Part shown: positions 24,466-37,930 of the stretch, in pieces
How positions within the stretch are numbered: position 1 is the first letter of the stretch
How the letters are laid out: each line of letters opens with the position of its first letter
From: Chrysomallon squamiferum
Lineage: Eukaryota > Mollusca > Gastropoda > Neomphalida > Peltospiridae
Assembly (NCBI GenBank): GCA_012295275.1
Contig: CM022670.1
Location: 31,373,438 to 31,437,437, forward strand
Length of the DNA stretch: 64,000 nt
Reading direction: 5' to 3'
The notes under the pieces: model-generated
What the model saw: the letters and a program-made list of their open reading frames with translations, nothing else
Told to the model about the DNA's origin: nothing
Database searches by the model: none
Made by a program: the position numbers and the translations under genes

Positions 24466-27400
24466 ATGATAGTGTGTTCTCTTCTTTTGAAAAGAAAGCC
24501 ATTACATTTTGCCAGTAGGACTGTTCGTTTAATCTGTCTGCTTAAGCCAACACACACAGTTTTACCTCCTTTTCAAACATTACTGTTAACCAGAAATATG
24601 TCCGTCAGCGGCAATTTGTTATGTTGGAAAATCACGCCTGTTGAAATTGAAAACCAAGCTAAAGAACTGATAGATAAGATGAAAAGGATATATGATGATG
24701 TTGGCCGCTTAAAACCAGATGAGGTTTCCTACGACAAAGTCGTAAAGGTTTGCAAATAAAATGTATTACCATTACCAAATTAATATAGATGTAGCTTAGT
24801 CACAATGTTTAGTGCGTGGTACAAAATCAGTGGTCACAAGTTTATTGAGTCACGTGATCGCCTGTTATTTAACAGCGCTAATGGGCTATTCCCGTTCCAG
24901 CCAGTTTTACACCTATTGCTTATCAAAGGCCGTGGTATGTGTCTTCTTGACAGAGAAAGATGCATATAACAGTGGAATGACAGCAACATTTATTTCATGT
25001 TACATAAATTATAAATAAGTAATTAAAAATCCCATCTATATCAGTTAAAAAATAAATATTAATTGTAAGCCAAATTATGATTAAGATAAACGTTATTTAT
25101 GGTTGTAAATTTTATTTTGGATAATTGTATAACAGCATTCTTTATTAAAACAAAATTAATACAATTTAAACAGCTAGTTATTTTAAAGGTTCTTTTCTGG
25201 CATAAAATGCAAGAATTAAATGAGAACATTAACAGAAAACAAGGTGAAATAAGAATCCTATTCTAATAAAATGAAAATTTAATATATATCTCTCTTGCTA
25301 ACAGATGTTGGCTGATGCTGACTGTTTCTATGCTGTGAAGAGGAACAATCTAGATTTCCTGCAGCATGTTTCTGAAGATAAAGATGTGCGGGATGCCAGT
25401 GTTAAAGCAGATAAAAAGCTTTCAGAGCATGATGTTGAAATGAGGTTTGTTGATAGTTACCCAGAAATTGACACGTTTCTGACAGTGCTTCAAAAAAAGA
25501 AAATAAATCAGTAATGTTATTACATAAATTTAAGAAACGTCCTGTTTTGATTTTCGTGTGAATACTATTTTCTGACAATTTGAAGTAGCACTCTTATACA
25601 TAATAGTGTTATATTTGATTTTCACTTCATTAATGAAAATAAAAAAATATTTGATTATGCATGTGACAGTAAATTAATTTCTCTCATTTATATATTCATA
25701 CAGCTAAAATAAAAAAGATCATAGGGACATCACCAGTTAGTGCTGCAAAATATAAATTTAAATATTCTGTAAAAAAAATTAATAGACAGTTGATATATCT
25801 GTATCTATAAAATAGAGGACTTCATTTTGCACTATACTTTAAAAAAAAAAACTTTTTAAATTTATTTCTTCAGAAAGTAGATAATTCATTTTATTATGAA
25901 GATTTTATATTATAATATTATTCAACATAATTTGTATCTCAGAGATGGCCAACAATATTTAATATATATTTTTATTAAATTCCAACATAAAATGTTTGCA
26001 GCATGCGTCAGGATGTGTTTGACTCTGTTTTGGCCTTCAAGAAGAGAAATAAAGATGAATTGTCAGCTGAGGCAAAACGATATGTAGATAGGTTAATTAA
26101 ACTTGGAAAAAGAAATGGTACATATTTTTATCTTTTCACGAGTTTCAAACATTAATCTCTGAATACATTTTCATTGCATAATAAGCCATAATTAATCCAG
26201 AATGTTACAAATCTGAAATCAGAATCATCTCTGAAAAAAAAACAAATGACTATTGCTAATTGTTAGATTTCCACTTAATGGTAATTCTGTGATAGATATA
26301 AAAATTAGTTAGTTTTATACAAGAATGCTTTTGTTACAGATTATTGGCAGTAATGTAACTCTAATATTTGGTTTATTATGTAATTTAATACACTCATTTA
26401 ATTTTTATTATTTTTAAATTATTCTAGTTATTTTGGTTTTGTAATTTTACTTTATCATTATTATTATTAAAATTAATTTTTCAGTTTGTTTTTAATTTTC
26501 ATGTTTACAGGTCTCCATCTGCCCAAAGATGTACAGGATCAAATAAAGGAGATAAAGAAAAGATTGAGTGATTTGTCAATAGACTTCAGTACACATCTCA
26601 ACAATGAAAACACAATGTTAGAGTTTACAAAAGAAGAATTAAGTATGATTACAAGTATTTCATAAATATGTGGAACATAAACATTGTAGATAAGCACACA
26701 TGTATGCATTCATTCAGTGATGTATATATACATACATTCATGCACACACACACTCATGCATAAAATATATGAGCATATTTAAAGCATTTAATTTTGTTGT
26801 TATAAAATAATGGATAAATGTCAACATAACAAATGTTTGCTAAGCAAATAAGCATTGTGATAAAACAAATTATTTTTTTTTCAAAATCAAATATGTGATT
26901 TTATTTTTTTCTGTTTTTAGTTGGTTTACCAGAAGATTTTATTAAAACATTAGAAAAGGTAAGAACTCATTTTATTTTGTTGCAAAAAAGTAATGGCCAT
27001 TACTAAGTTCTAATTTCACAAGATGTAATAAGTAAATGTATATATTTATATATGTAAATTTATTTATCAATTTGGTGTATTATTTTCTTCATTCTTAAGC
27101 AATGCTGTTAGAATTAATGTAAAAGAGAATATCAGAACAAATTATAATATATATATATATATTTGATTTTTTTTCAAACTGAAAATTTTAATAAATAATT
27201 ATTAAATTTTATTTTTTTCATTTTTAGGTAGAACCTTCAGGAAAATTAAAAGTGACATTAAAATATCCACATTACTTTCCCTGTATGAAAAAATGCAAAA
27301 ATCCAGAAACTAGAAAGAAAATGGAAATAGCATTTAATTCCAGGTAAAATGAACAGCATTTAATTTTAGTTAAAACATTGAATAAGTGTTTATTATTTTG

Positions 27401-30400
27401 TCTTTTGGTTATATTTATTTATTTCATTATTATACAATGTTAGTGATCTTAAGCATACCAGACTAGTACAAATACTTCAGTGACAGTTAGCATACCTTTT
27501 TCATAAATAATATTTGACAATTCTAATGATATTAATAATATGTGCAGTAATTATGTTCTTGTAAAACCTAATTTAGGTTTACCTAAGTAATTTAATATTT
27601 TTATTTATCACAGTTTGTGATATACATTGTGTGCAATGTTGTAATTAAAAAACTAATATTATTTCTCTTTCTAGATGTATAAAAGAAAACACCCCAATCT
27701 TAGAAGAGCTTGTAAAGCTACGACACAAGGTAAATGAATCACCATTAAACTTAAATTTTACGGTCAAATTAAAGCATTCAATTACAATACCTACCTATAT
27801 GTGAAAAACATTTAAATGTAAATCTACATATATCCCTTTTATTATCATTTTTTAAAGCTGTTATGGACAAAATAATATACAGTAACTTGGCTAATTATTC
27901 ATAGCACCATAACATTGTATAATAATGAAATTAACACTTTGATAACTGAACTGCATAAATTATGGTTTAGCTACCTTGTTTAGAGAGTTCTTTTGATGTG
28001 GTTCTCAGTAACTAGATGAGTGATTTATAACTGTCTTCATTTCAGAAAGCTCAGTTGCTTGGATTTCCTACTCATGCAGCTTTTATACTAGACATGAGGA
28101 TGGCAAAGACTCCAGAAGCTGTCAAGTCATTTGAAGAGGTTCTTGCCAAAAAACTGCAACCTCTAAAAGAAGCTGAGATGAAATTGTTCCTAGAGTACAA
28201 ACAAGAAGAGGTTTGTATGCAGTGAAGACTTAAGCTTATTACAATTCAAAATCAACAAGTTAATTAAATAGATTATTCCTTTTAAAAAATTATTTTCTTT
28301 TTTTGTTTGTTTAATCAAAACATAAGGAATTGAATTTTGAAAGCATTATTTTAGTGCTTAAATATTTATTATTTTGAGTTAAAAGTATGCAGTATAAAAT
28401 AATGTTTTGAAGATTTTCATCCTATGGAATTTATTCTTTTTTATTTTATTCGAAAATATTTTTTACATGCTAATAGTGAACTATGCTGAAATAAATGATG
28501 AATTCTTCTTTGTTATTTTCCAGTGTAAGACATACAATTTTACATTTGACCACAAGATAAATTACTGGGACTACCGCTACTACATGACAATGACAGAAGA
28601 AAGACAGTATGCAGTGGATCATGATAAACTGAAGGAATATTTTCCTATGGAAATTGTAACAAAAGGATTACTTGATATTTATCAGGTATTAAAAAATATT
28701 AATTTCAAGCATTATTCAAGTTATGAGGGAGATAGTTTCTATGGTTCTTTTCCTTCATTTATTTGTGTTACCATATTTCTCATGCAGTAGGTGTCACTAA
28801 AAGCTTACTTGATATTTATTTAAAATTAATGATTTTCAACACCGAAAAGTTTTGATAAAGAAAATAATTTTAACACTAGTTCAGAACTGTTTTATTTTAT
28901 ATGTTGGTTTTAATTCAATTTACCAATAGAAGGTTGTCACAAAAATGATTGCTTGATATTTATTAGGTAGGAAAACAAATGATTTTCAACACAGAAAAGA
29001 GCTGTCAAGGGAAATAACTAACACCAATTCATAACCTTCAGTTTTTTCTTTTATTCTCTGCTTACATTTATTCAATTCTTAATTTCTTATTTCTTCAATG
29101 TTAATTATGAATTTATTTTTTACAGATTTTAGTTTAAGAAATGTAATATTAGTTGTAATTCAATCATTTTTATTTTATATATTTTCAAGTATATTTTTTA
29201 ACTGGTATCTTAAAAGGAGAATATAACTTTTCACTCTGCATATTTGTTTTTATATATCAGACACCCAGTTTTTATTACTTTTAAATCATCCTAATTTTCA
29301 TTTATATTTTAGTAAAATTTTCAGTAAGACCATTTATGAAATTTTATTTTTTCTTCAAGGAACTCCTTAGTTTGAAGTTTACTGAAATCAAAGGAGTAGA
29401 AACTTGGCAGACTGATGTCACTATGGTAAAATTATATTTATTTGTTTATTTATATATTTAGTTAGTTACTTAACTTTAAAAAGCGAATAAACTTAATCAT
29501 ACTAAGTTTAAAAGTGTCTTTAAAATAGTCTATTTCTTACCACTAAAACTGGAAGGTTTACAAGACTAACGTTATTAATGTCATTGTTAGTTGTTTATTC
29601 TGAAAAATATCCATATTATAATCATCTTGCAGTAATCTGTGCAAAACAATCAATCAATTTGTTTGTTTAAATTCAAGTACATTTTAATTATATCCGTTTA
29701 TAATTACTTTTTAAATTTATTTATGGATTATATTTTATTATTATTATTATTTTTTTTTTTTATTATATTCATTTGTAATTAACTTTATTTGTTTGGTTTT
29801 GGGGTTTTTTTTCTTATTTTTCTTTTTTTCCTTTTTTTTTTTTGCAGTACAGTGTGACTGATGCCAAGACCAGTGAACTTCTTGGATATTTCTATCTTGA
29901 TCTGTACCCCAGAGAAGGCAAATATGGCCATGCAGCATGCTTTGGTCTTCAGGTTAAAAATAATTTTTTTCTTATTTAAAAAATTTATTTTAAAATAAAA
30001 GACGGAGAACACAGTGTATTCTGTATCACATATGATAACAGAATGATTTTAAAATTTGTAAAAATACATTTGTTGGTTTTTTCAAACTTTGAATAATATT
30101 AAATATTAATCAATATTTCAGTAAAATTTGCTAGGTAGATACAATGTTATTAATGTGATTGTATTTATTTTCATTATTTATTTATTTTGAATTTATTTAT
30201 TTTTTATTTTGTTTAGCCTGGCTGTTTGTTACCAGATGGGACAAGACAGGTGGCTGTGGCAGCAATGGTTGCTAACTTCACAAAGCCAACAGCTGATCAA
30301 CCTTCTCTCCTCACACATGACGAGGTCAGTACTTCTCTGAAAATTACTCACTTTGTAAAAACTATAACATCCATGTGATTGTCAGTTTGAATATCTGATA

Positions 30401-32530
30401 GAAACATTAAATGAATAGAAGAAGAAACAAACATATATAATTTGTTTGTTTTTTGTGTTTGATTCCAAATATAATTTGCAGGGAACTTTTAAGTGGTTTT
30501 TTTTATTATATATATTTTAAAAAAATAAAAAAATAAATATAATAAAAATAAACATTATATATGTATATAAAGTTTATTTTAATTTAATTTTAATTCTAGT
30601 TTAATTTAATTCAATTTACTTTTTATATTTTATTTATTTATTTATTTATAAATTGTCTTAATAATCAAATATAGTTGCTTCATGAAGACAGACAGATATA
30701 ACATAATTGTTAACATTTTAACTCAGGCTTAAATTCAGCATAGAAATGTAAAGCAATATTAATTATTAAACACTGTTTACATTTGTTAACAGGTAGAGAC
30801 ATATTTTCATGAATTTGGTCATGTCATGCATCAAATTTGTGCCAAAGCTGATTTTGCACTTTTCAGGTAGGAATTTAAATTCAAAGTGCTTTCATAATTG
30901 CAAAGATCTGGTATTAATTTAATTTTATCTCCAGAATAACCATAAAGTGATGCAGATATTTTATCTAAGTCTTAAACCTTCCAGACTTAGCTCCCTTTGA
31001 TTAAATAAAATGTCTTATTTTTAATCTGTATTTTAAATAAATAAAAGTAGAGCAGGTATATATTTTAGTATGTTATTAGAATACTTAAGTAAATTGGTAT
31101 TTCTTAATAATGGGTTTATAAGTATAAAATACCAGGGTTTTTTTCTTAGTGGAACTAACGTAGAACGTGATTTTGTGGAAGCTCCCAGTCAGATGCTGGA
31201 GAACTGGGTGTGGGAGAGAGAGCCCCTCCACAGAATGTCCTCACACTACAAAGATGGCAGTGCCATTCCTGAACAGCTCTTAGACAAACTGACCAAAAGT
31301 CGAATAGCCAACGCTGGACTTTTCAATCTACGTCAAATACTGCTTGGTACTTTCGATCAAACCATTCATATTAGTGAAAAGGTAACTTCTAAAACTTTAA
31401 TGGACATCAGTTATATTTATTGCTATGTTACATACAATTTGATATCAAAATACTTAATGTATTCATATATATATCTGTATGTGTATACATGTATATATGT
31501 GTACACATATAGTGATAATTTTGATATTTACAATAATTATATATAACAAAATTAAGTTTCTGTTTATCAACATTGCTACTGAATAGTTACTATGATTCTC
31601 TTTCTTCACCTATATACAATTAAATATTTTTCTCTCTTTTGATTATTCATGATAGTGATATTCAGAAGTTTTTGTTTTCTGTTTTATTTTGTTACACAGG
31701 TTGACACTGCAGCAGTTTTAGCTAAACTGTCAAAAGAAATTCTTGGAATTCCTTGTACTGAAGGAACCAACATGGCAGCTTCGTTTGGTCATTTGGCTGG
31801 AGGCTATGATGCCCAGTATTATGGTTATCTGGTATGACATTAAGTTTTATTTTCAGTTTGGACACATCAGTGATATACTATTACAAATACACACACAAAC
31901 AAATACAGATGTTGTTTTTTCTTTGTTTTTTTCTCTCTTTTTTCATATATATTAATGATGTTGTTGTTGTTGGGTTTTTTGTTGTTTTTTAATAAATACA
32001 CATGGAAAATTGACTCCAAAACTTATGGGATTATTTAATTCAGTTTGTAAAGCTGTTTTTTTCACATTCATAAAACATTTGTGGGATGATTATGAGCAGG
32101 GTTTTTTTAATAATATTTGCATTTGATGTATGAAGATATTTAAAATTCTTCATATGAATTGATATTTCAGTAACACAAACTGTGCAGGCAGTTTGTGTTA
32201 TTGAAATATAAATTTGTTTTCACTGTCATTCAAGTTTAAGCTATAGCAGTCAACAGTGTTTTGAGCATTACTTTATGGACCTTTTTTTTCAGTGGAGTGA
32301 AGTGTTTTGCATGGATATGTTTTACTCGAGATTCAAGAAGGAAGGTATTATGAATGAATCAGTTGGAGCAGACTACCGCAAGTATATTTTACAACCTGGT
32401 GGTTCTCTGGTAAGTTCTGGTCAAACTTTATTTATTTAGTTAGTTTTAACTAACTGTTAGTTGTTTAGATTAGTTTTGTTTTATATTTTATATAACAGTA
32501 CTTTGTGTTACAAATTTGAAATATATTATT

Positions 32531-32567
<37 letters not shown>

Positions 32568-32938
32568 TTTGTTTGTTTGTTTGTTTGTTTGTTTGTTTTA
32601 TAATGTTATTGTAGACAATATTTTTATTTGAAGGCTTAATCCCAAATATTGAGTGCTTTAAAAGTTCTATCATTGAGACTGCCAAATTATTAACAATCCT
32701 TTATACTTATACCTAATGTAATAGATGTCAGAACTATTGTTACAGAATTGTTTTAAAAGATAAAAAATTAACAAACTGAAAAAGCTTTTAATTTTTAAAC
32801 CACATTTAGTGTATTTTATTATTTTTTAAATAATTTTGTCTTGTATGTTTTCAGGATGGGGATGTTATGTTGAGGAATTTTCTTGGCCGAGATCCACAGC
32901 AAGATGCTTTCTTGGCCAGCAAGGGTTTAAAAGCATGA
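24466..32938 (+). CDS. THOP1: Thimet oligopeptidase / neurolysin-like M3 metallopeptidase
   Basis: Zinc endopeptidase that cleaves short peptides such as neuropeptides; family members act in cytosol or mitochondria. Coding exons: 24466-24747, 25305-25444, 26002-26117, 26511-26642, 26921-26958, 27228-27343, 27675-27729, 28046-28210, 28524-28685, 29360-29425, 29848-29952, 30217-30324, 30793-30866, 31150-31381, 31700-31831, 32293-32409, 32855-32938. Phases close to a TGA. From the ATG at 24466 it is 707 residues; from the ATG at 24598 (A at -3) it is 663, against 689 for human THOP1. Zinc ligands are HEFGH (457-461 of the short form) and Glu 486 in [10 protein letters not shown], at the family spacing. 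The substrate loop [15 protein letters not shown] and the end [17 protein letters not shown] are intact and nearer THOP1 than neurolysin. It probably represents the single ancestor-type gene of both; that is inference. Confidence 0.95.
28650..29070 (+). repeat. Degenerate tandem triplication of the exon 9 / intron 9 junction
   Basis: The last 36 nt of exon 9 (28650-28685) recur imperfectly at 28787-28822 and 28929-28966, a period of about 137-142 bp. All copies keep the core CTTGATATTTAT, and the third is again followed by a donor-like GTAGGA. The tails after copies two and three also align (AATGATTTTCAACAC). Frameshifts and stops make the extra copies non-coding. Confidence 0.7.
32162..32209 (+). 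repeat. 21-bp inverted repeat (hairpin) in peptidase intron 15
   Basis: Arms 32162-32182 and 32189-32209 pair over 21 positions with a single G-U-type mismatch and a 6-nt loop. The left arm carries ATATTTCAG, a mimic of a splice acceptor, 123 nt before the true acceptor at 32292. Confidence 0.85.
32536..32599. repeat. (TG)n-(TTTG)n microsatellite in peptidase intron 16
   Basis: About 15 TG units run directly into about eight TTTG units. Confidence 0.95.
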
Positions 32939-33452
32939 CTCCACAAAAAAGTATAGATACTTCAGCAGCAATTTTCTTCAGTGTTGTTTTTTTCATTGTA
33001 TGTAACATATACTTGTCAAGATTTTAATATTCCTAGTCACCAAAGATCTAAAGCCAAGAACTTCAGCAAAAATGTAGATTATTAGCCAACAGTAGTAGTC
33101 AGTGTTGTCCTGAAGTTTATTTTCATCTTATATCAATAAGATATTTATCCAGCAAAAGCCTAAAATATAAAATGCAACAAAACTATGAATAAATAGTAAT
33201 TGAACTCTATATTGTTCTTGTGGTGTTTATATATATTTTTTTTTTTCAATGATTTTATTAATTTATTTATTTAAACCTAACAAATTATTAAAACACAGAC
33301 TGCAGCAGAACTGTAAATAAATACACATCACTGCTGTGTGTTTTTGATAAAATGTAGCAAGACGTATTTCCTCATCTGTAAAAATCATGTTTATATTTTT
33401 GGTGGTGATTTATTTTATATCGATTTATATGGATTTAAAAGCTGAGAATAAA
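32939..33452 (+). terminator. THOP1: Peptidase 3' UTR with candidate polyadenylation signals
   Basis: AATAAA occurs at 33188-33193, 33316-33321 and 33447-33452. The first is followed by a GT-rich stretch (about 33213-33227) and the last by TGTTCTGTGTTGTTAG (about 33472-33487), so either could be the main cleavage site. UTR length would be about 270 or 535 nt. Confidence 0.55.
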
Positions 33453-35304
33453 ATCAAGGTATATTTTGTAATGTTCTGTGTTGTTAGTCAATTTTAAATA
33501 AAAAATAAATATGCTGTACATTGATGTTGATTATTTTTTACCTAACGAGATTATGAAAGATAGTGTTTTCTTGAATACATCTGTGCAATACAGCAATATT
33601 AATTAAATTTCAAAAGATTATTAAAATTGAATAAATAATCAGGGAAGTTAACCTTATTCATTTTATAATCATATTTAATGTGTTTTTTGTTTTTTCTAGT
33701 AAATATGTTAGTGGTACAGACAGTTCTGAATTAAAGATCTCAACAACAATAATGATTGAAATTATGAAGTGATAGGACTTACAAAAAGCTTGAATTTATT
33801 TTCAGTGTTATTGTAAAGAGATAATGTAATTACACTGATAATATAGAACAAAATACTTTTTTATGTTTTTATGTGGTTTTTGTAATTAAAACGTATGGAT
33901 TCAAATTCTGTAAAAGTGCCTGTCTTCTTGATCAGACTAGATTACTACAATGCATAGCATAATACAGTATACATAGTCTATAAAATAATAAAACTTTTAC
34001 ATAATCATGCAAATTAGTAAAATATTACTTATAATTTTACAGTGAAAGGGATTTATGTAACTGAAAGCAATTAAAATAATAAATAGGTTAATGCATGATT
34101 TTGGAGGTTTTTAAAAAAAATGAAAGTAATCTCTTAAGAAAAGTGAAAATATTACCATTTAGTAAGTACACATTGTTGTAAAGTCACTTAATAAATCAAA
34201 TGTCTGGATACATTTTTGTTTTGTCCAGTCATTAAGGTTATGCTAACCTATTCTATTTAGATATATCAATTAAAATATTTAAAAACTTTTATTTGAATGC
34301 AAGAAAAATAAATAATTACTTATAAATATATACTATAGATTCAAAAAATAATTATTATTCTGGATCTGTGTAATGCTAATGAATTTTAATCTATATTTCA
34401 ATGTAATTCACTGTTAATGTGATTTTAAAGTGAATTTAAAATGGTGGTTTCTTGTTTGTAACAATATTTGAATCTATGTTTATGCAATAAGAAAAAATAA
34501 TATATATATATATATATATATTTATGATGGCTTTTTTGGGGGGGGGTTCTGTTTGTCGTAAAGGAAAAGAGAATATGAGTAAACATATAAAAAATAGCGA
34601 ATCTGGTTAATTATGCGACACTCTAACTATGGGGCAAAGGAGTTTCTGTTATCTAGGTGTAGTGTACTTAAATCTTTCATCACTAGCTTCATCTTACTTT
34701 GAAATTAGTTTGTGAATAATTCAACCTGCGGAGGGGGGGGCGGAGAGAAACGTGAAAATGGTACATGAATACATTAATGTTTGTTTGCTTACTATTTCAG
34801 ATGGAAGTACTTTGTGCGTTTTTTGTTTGACTTCGATTATTTTTTTAGAAAAGCGATCGAAATTCTATAGGAGAGGCTGTTTATAAGAGGTCCCGGTGTT
34901 GACTTGGGAAGGCGACTTTATGAATATACCAAATTTAAATATCGTGATCAGAATACGACGCGACAGTTTTATATCGATCTAAGTAGTTTTCTTGACAACA
35001 CTTCATTGAGAGTTGACTTACATTCCAATGAATTGGTGCGGGCATAAACTGAACATCTTTTATGTAAACAGCACTTAAAGATTTAATGTTCTTTTCTTCA
35101 CCCTGTTAATCCATGCTAGCGTTATTGTCCTTTGGTAACAACGTTAGAAAAATGTCTTTGGGAGCTCGTGTTAATGAATACATTCAAGGGAAAAAAACCA
35201 GAAAACGTGTTTACTTAAGAAAATATGCCCCAAAAAGGTGAAGGAAAAGTTATTTTTCAGATTGTTTTTTCTTCTTTTTTTTCTGCCCTTATTCTCTATT
35301 ATTG

Positions 35305-35366
<62 letters not shown>

Positions 35367-37921
35367 TTTTTTTTATTATTATTTTTAAATATTTTTTATT
35401 ATTTTTATTTTTATTTTTTTATTTATCTAATGGTTATGGGATGGTGTGTTTCCTATCAGATCAATAAATACACGTGCGTTTTTTCACGTTATCCAAAAAC
35501 GATAAATAAAAAAAATTGCTGTGCATTATATAAATATACATGTGTATGCCTATTGCCAACAGATAAAAATGAATCTGCATGACCACTACTCAGTGATTTT
35601 AAAAACAATTCTGATAATTTTAAACGTGAGTCAAAAGGTCAGGCACAATACGATTCTTATTCCTTTTTAAAATTTGTTAACGATGCAACGATTTACTAAC
35701 AACTACATTGATATACTCCAACAGAGCAAACTCAAACCTTTAAAATTATCTTTAAATAAACAAATATAATTTGATTTTGTAGTTTAAAATAAATAAATTT
35801 AACCATTCAGACTTATAAATTTATAAATTAAGTGGAATAATCTTTGACGTATCGAACAAAAAATCAACTAAATGATACGCGGGTCGTCAGAAGTTTCATA
35901 CCGAAATAAAAATATAAATATTCATAATAAAAATAACAAATCCAGAATAGAAGTGTCAAAAATTGCAATGTGCATAAGCAGAGGCAAATTAATAGAAATT
36001 TATTATGTTTTTAATCCTCAAATGTTTGCTTTAAATGTTAAACAAAAATACGAATGTGTTTTATTTTTTTTTTTATTTTTTTTTTTGTAGGGGGGTATTT
36101 TGGGGGTTTTTTGCTCTTGTTGTTGTTGTTGTTTTACTTCTGTAATCTCAACACTACTATAGCAACTTCACATTCATTTCGTAGAGGATACTCAATAACC
36201 AGGCTGCTGTTTTGTGATTATCATTTAGCAACTAACATTTTATTATTATTTTTTTTTTTTTAACAAGACACAAAAGAAAATATATAACTAGTATACTATG
36301 AACTGATAAGCTTACTGAATATTTCACAATAGCTGTGGTGTTTGTTCACAATGCTTATCTACAGGGCTTCGTTGTTTTGTTTTCTTAGGTCGAATGTTTG
36401 TAATAAAAGTCTGTCATTAATCCTGGACGTGGTGGCTCGTTCTAACACATGTACAAGCAAAGCAACCATCATAATTTTAATTATATTTTGACATAAGTAG
36501 CAATAATTATAAATTATGTTTCTAAATATTGTTTTATTAAAGGTACTTAATGTTGATGTTGGTGGTGTTATTATTTTTTTTTTTTTTGATGTTTTTTAAG
36601 TTAAAAGTTTTAAACGTATTTTATTTATTTATTTTAGATTTATTGCAGTTTTATTTCATTTTATTTTATTAATATTTTTAAATTCTTTATTTTATTTATT
36701 TTGTTACAGATAACTTAAAATAAATAAATAAATATCTATCTCTGACTTGTAATATTTTTAAACCATTCTCTTTGCATATAATTATGCGTTGTGTGTATTG
36801 TTAATATTGTGTATTTTCTACAAGTTATGATGATAAGAATAAAAAATAAATCGTAAACAATTGCGTATTATAAAAACTTATATTCTATTTGCATATAATA
36901 TACGTCTGTATAAATGGTGAATTGTCTACAGACTGATTTTTAAGAGTAAACAATAAAACTAATAATAACGTCTTATAAGAACTGTTATTCTATTTGCCTG
37001 TTTTACGTGAGAACGTGCATGTGTATATTGTGTATTGTCTGGAGGCTATTATTCGTAACACTAACAAATATATGTAACACAATTCACGTTATAAGAACTG
37101 ATAGCTGCTCTGTATCAGGTGTACAATCGAGATACACTCCAGCAGCGATTTTCTGTTAACCCCGAGTTTGTATATGTGATGGTCCTAGACACTTACTGAT
37201 TGTAGTGACCATACATCTTGTGTGTTTTACAAATAACATCTTAGGTGGTCTGACAGAGTAAGTCTTACGACGCCAACAGCAATGCGGTAGGTCGTTAATG
37301 AAATATAAAATAAAAATAGGTACAAGAGTTTACATTTCAGACATAAATAGTTTATACAACAACTGCAGTGTTTAAGAAAAGAAATGAACAGAAAGAAAGA
37401 AATAATAAATCTTTCAAAGGATAAAGGAAATAATTAAATAAAAAAAAAAAATAATGAATGGGAATGGCTGATAAAATTCTGTTATTGATATTTTATTTTT
37501 GTTGTTTAATATTTTTTTTTTTTACAGAAAGAAGACGCTAATATATATTGTTTTTAATTACTCTTCTTGAAAGCAAATTACGTAAAAAAACAACATAATA
37601 ATAACAACAACAACAACAAAAAGTAAACATTTTCAAACACACCGAAAGAGAGAAAAGAGATAACAAGAAGTTCAGTAAAACAAACAAACAAAAAACATAT
37701 ATGTGTTTATATGTTTCAATTAATTGCATTCTACAAATACATGCACACTTTTTATGACATGATCCAAATGATTACAACTTTAATCGAACTGATATCATGA
37801 GCGAATAAATCCTTTCCATTCGTAATAAAGTACATTCACAGACGTCGTTGCCGATGAGATCCGACTTTTGTGTGAAAATTATTCGTCTTAATGAGAAAAC
37901 AGGCCTGACAGCTGATGAAGT

Positions 37922-37930
37922 GACCACCCA
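37922..37930 (+). promoter_or_regulatory. Exact Gli/Ci consensus site 3' of Patched
   Basis: GACCACCCA, identical to the canonical Gli/Cubitus-interruptus binding consensus, followed by CGAAC. It sits in a locally complex, CG-containing patch about 6.2 kb beyond the Patched 3' UTR exon. A one-mismatch site, TAGGTGGTC, lies at 37242-37250. Binding is inferred, not shown. Confidence 0.4.
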
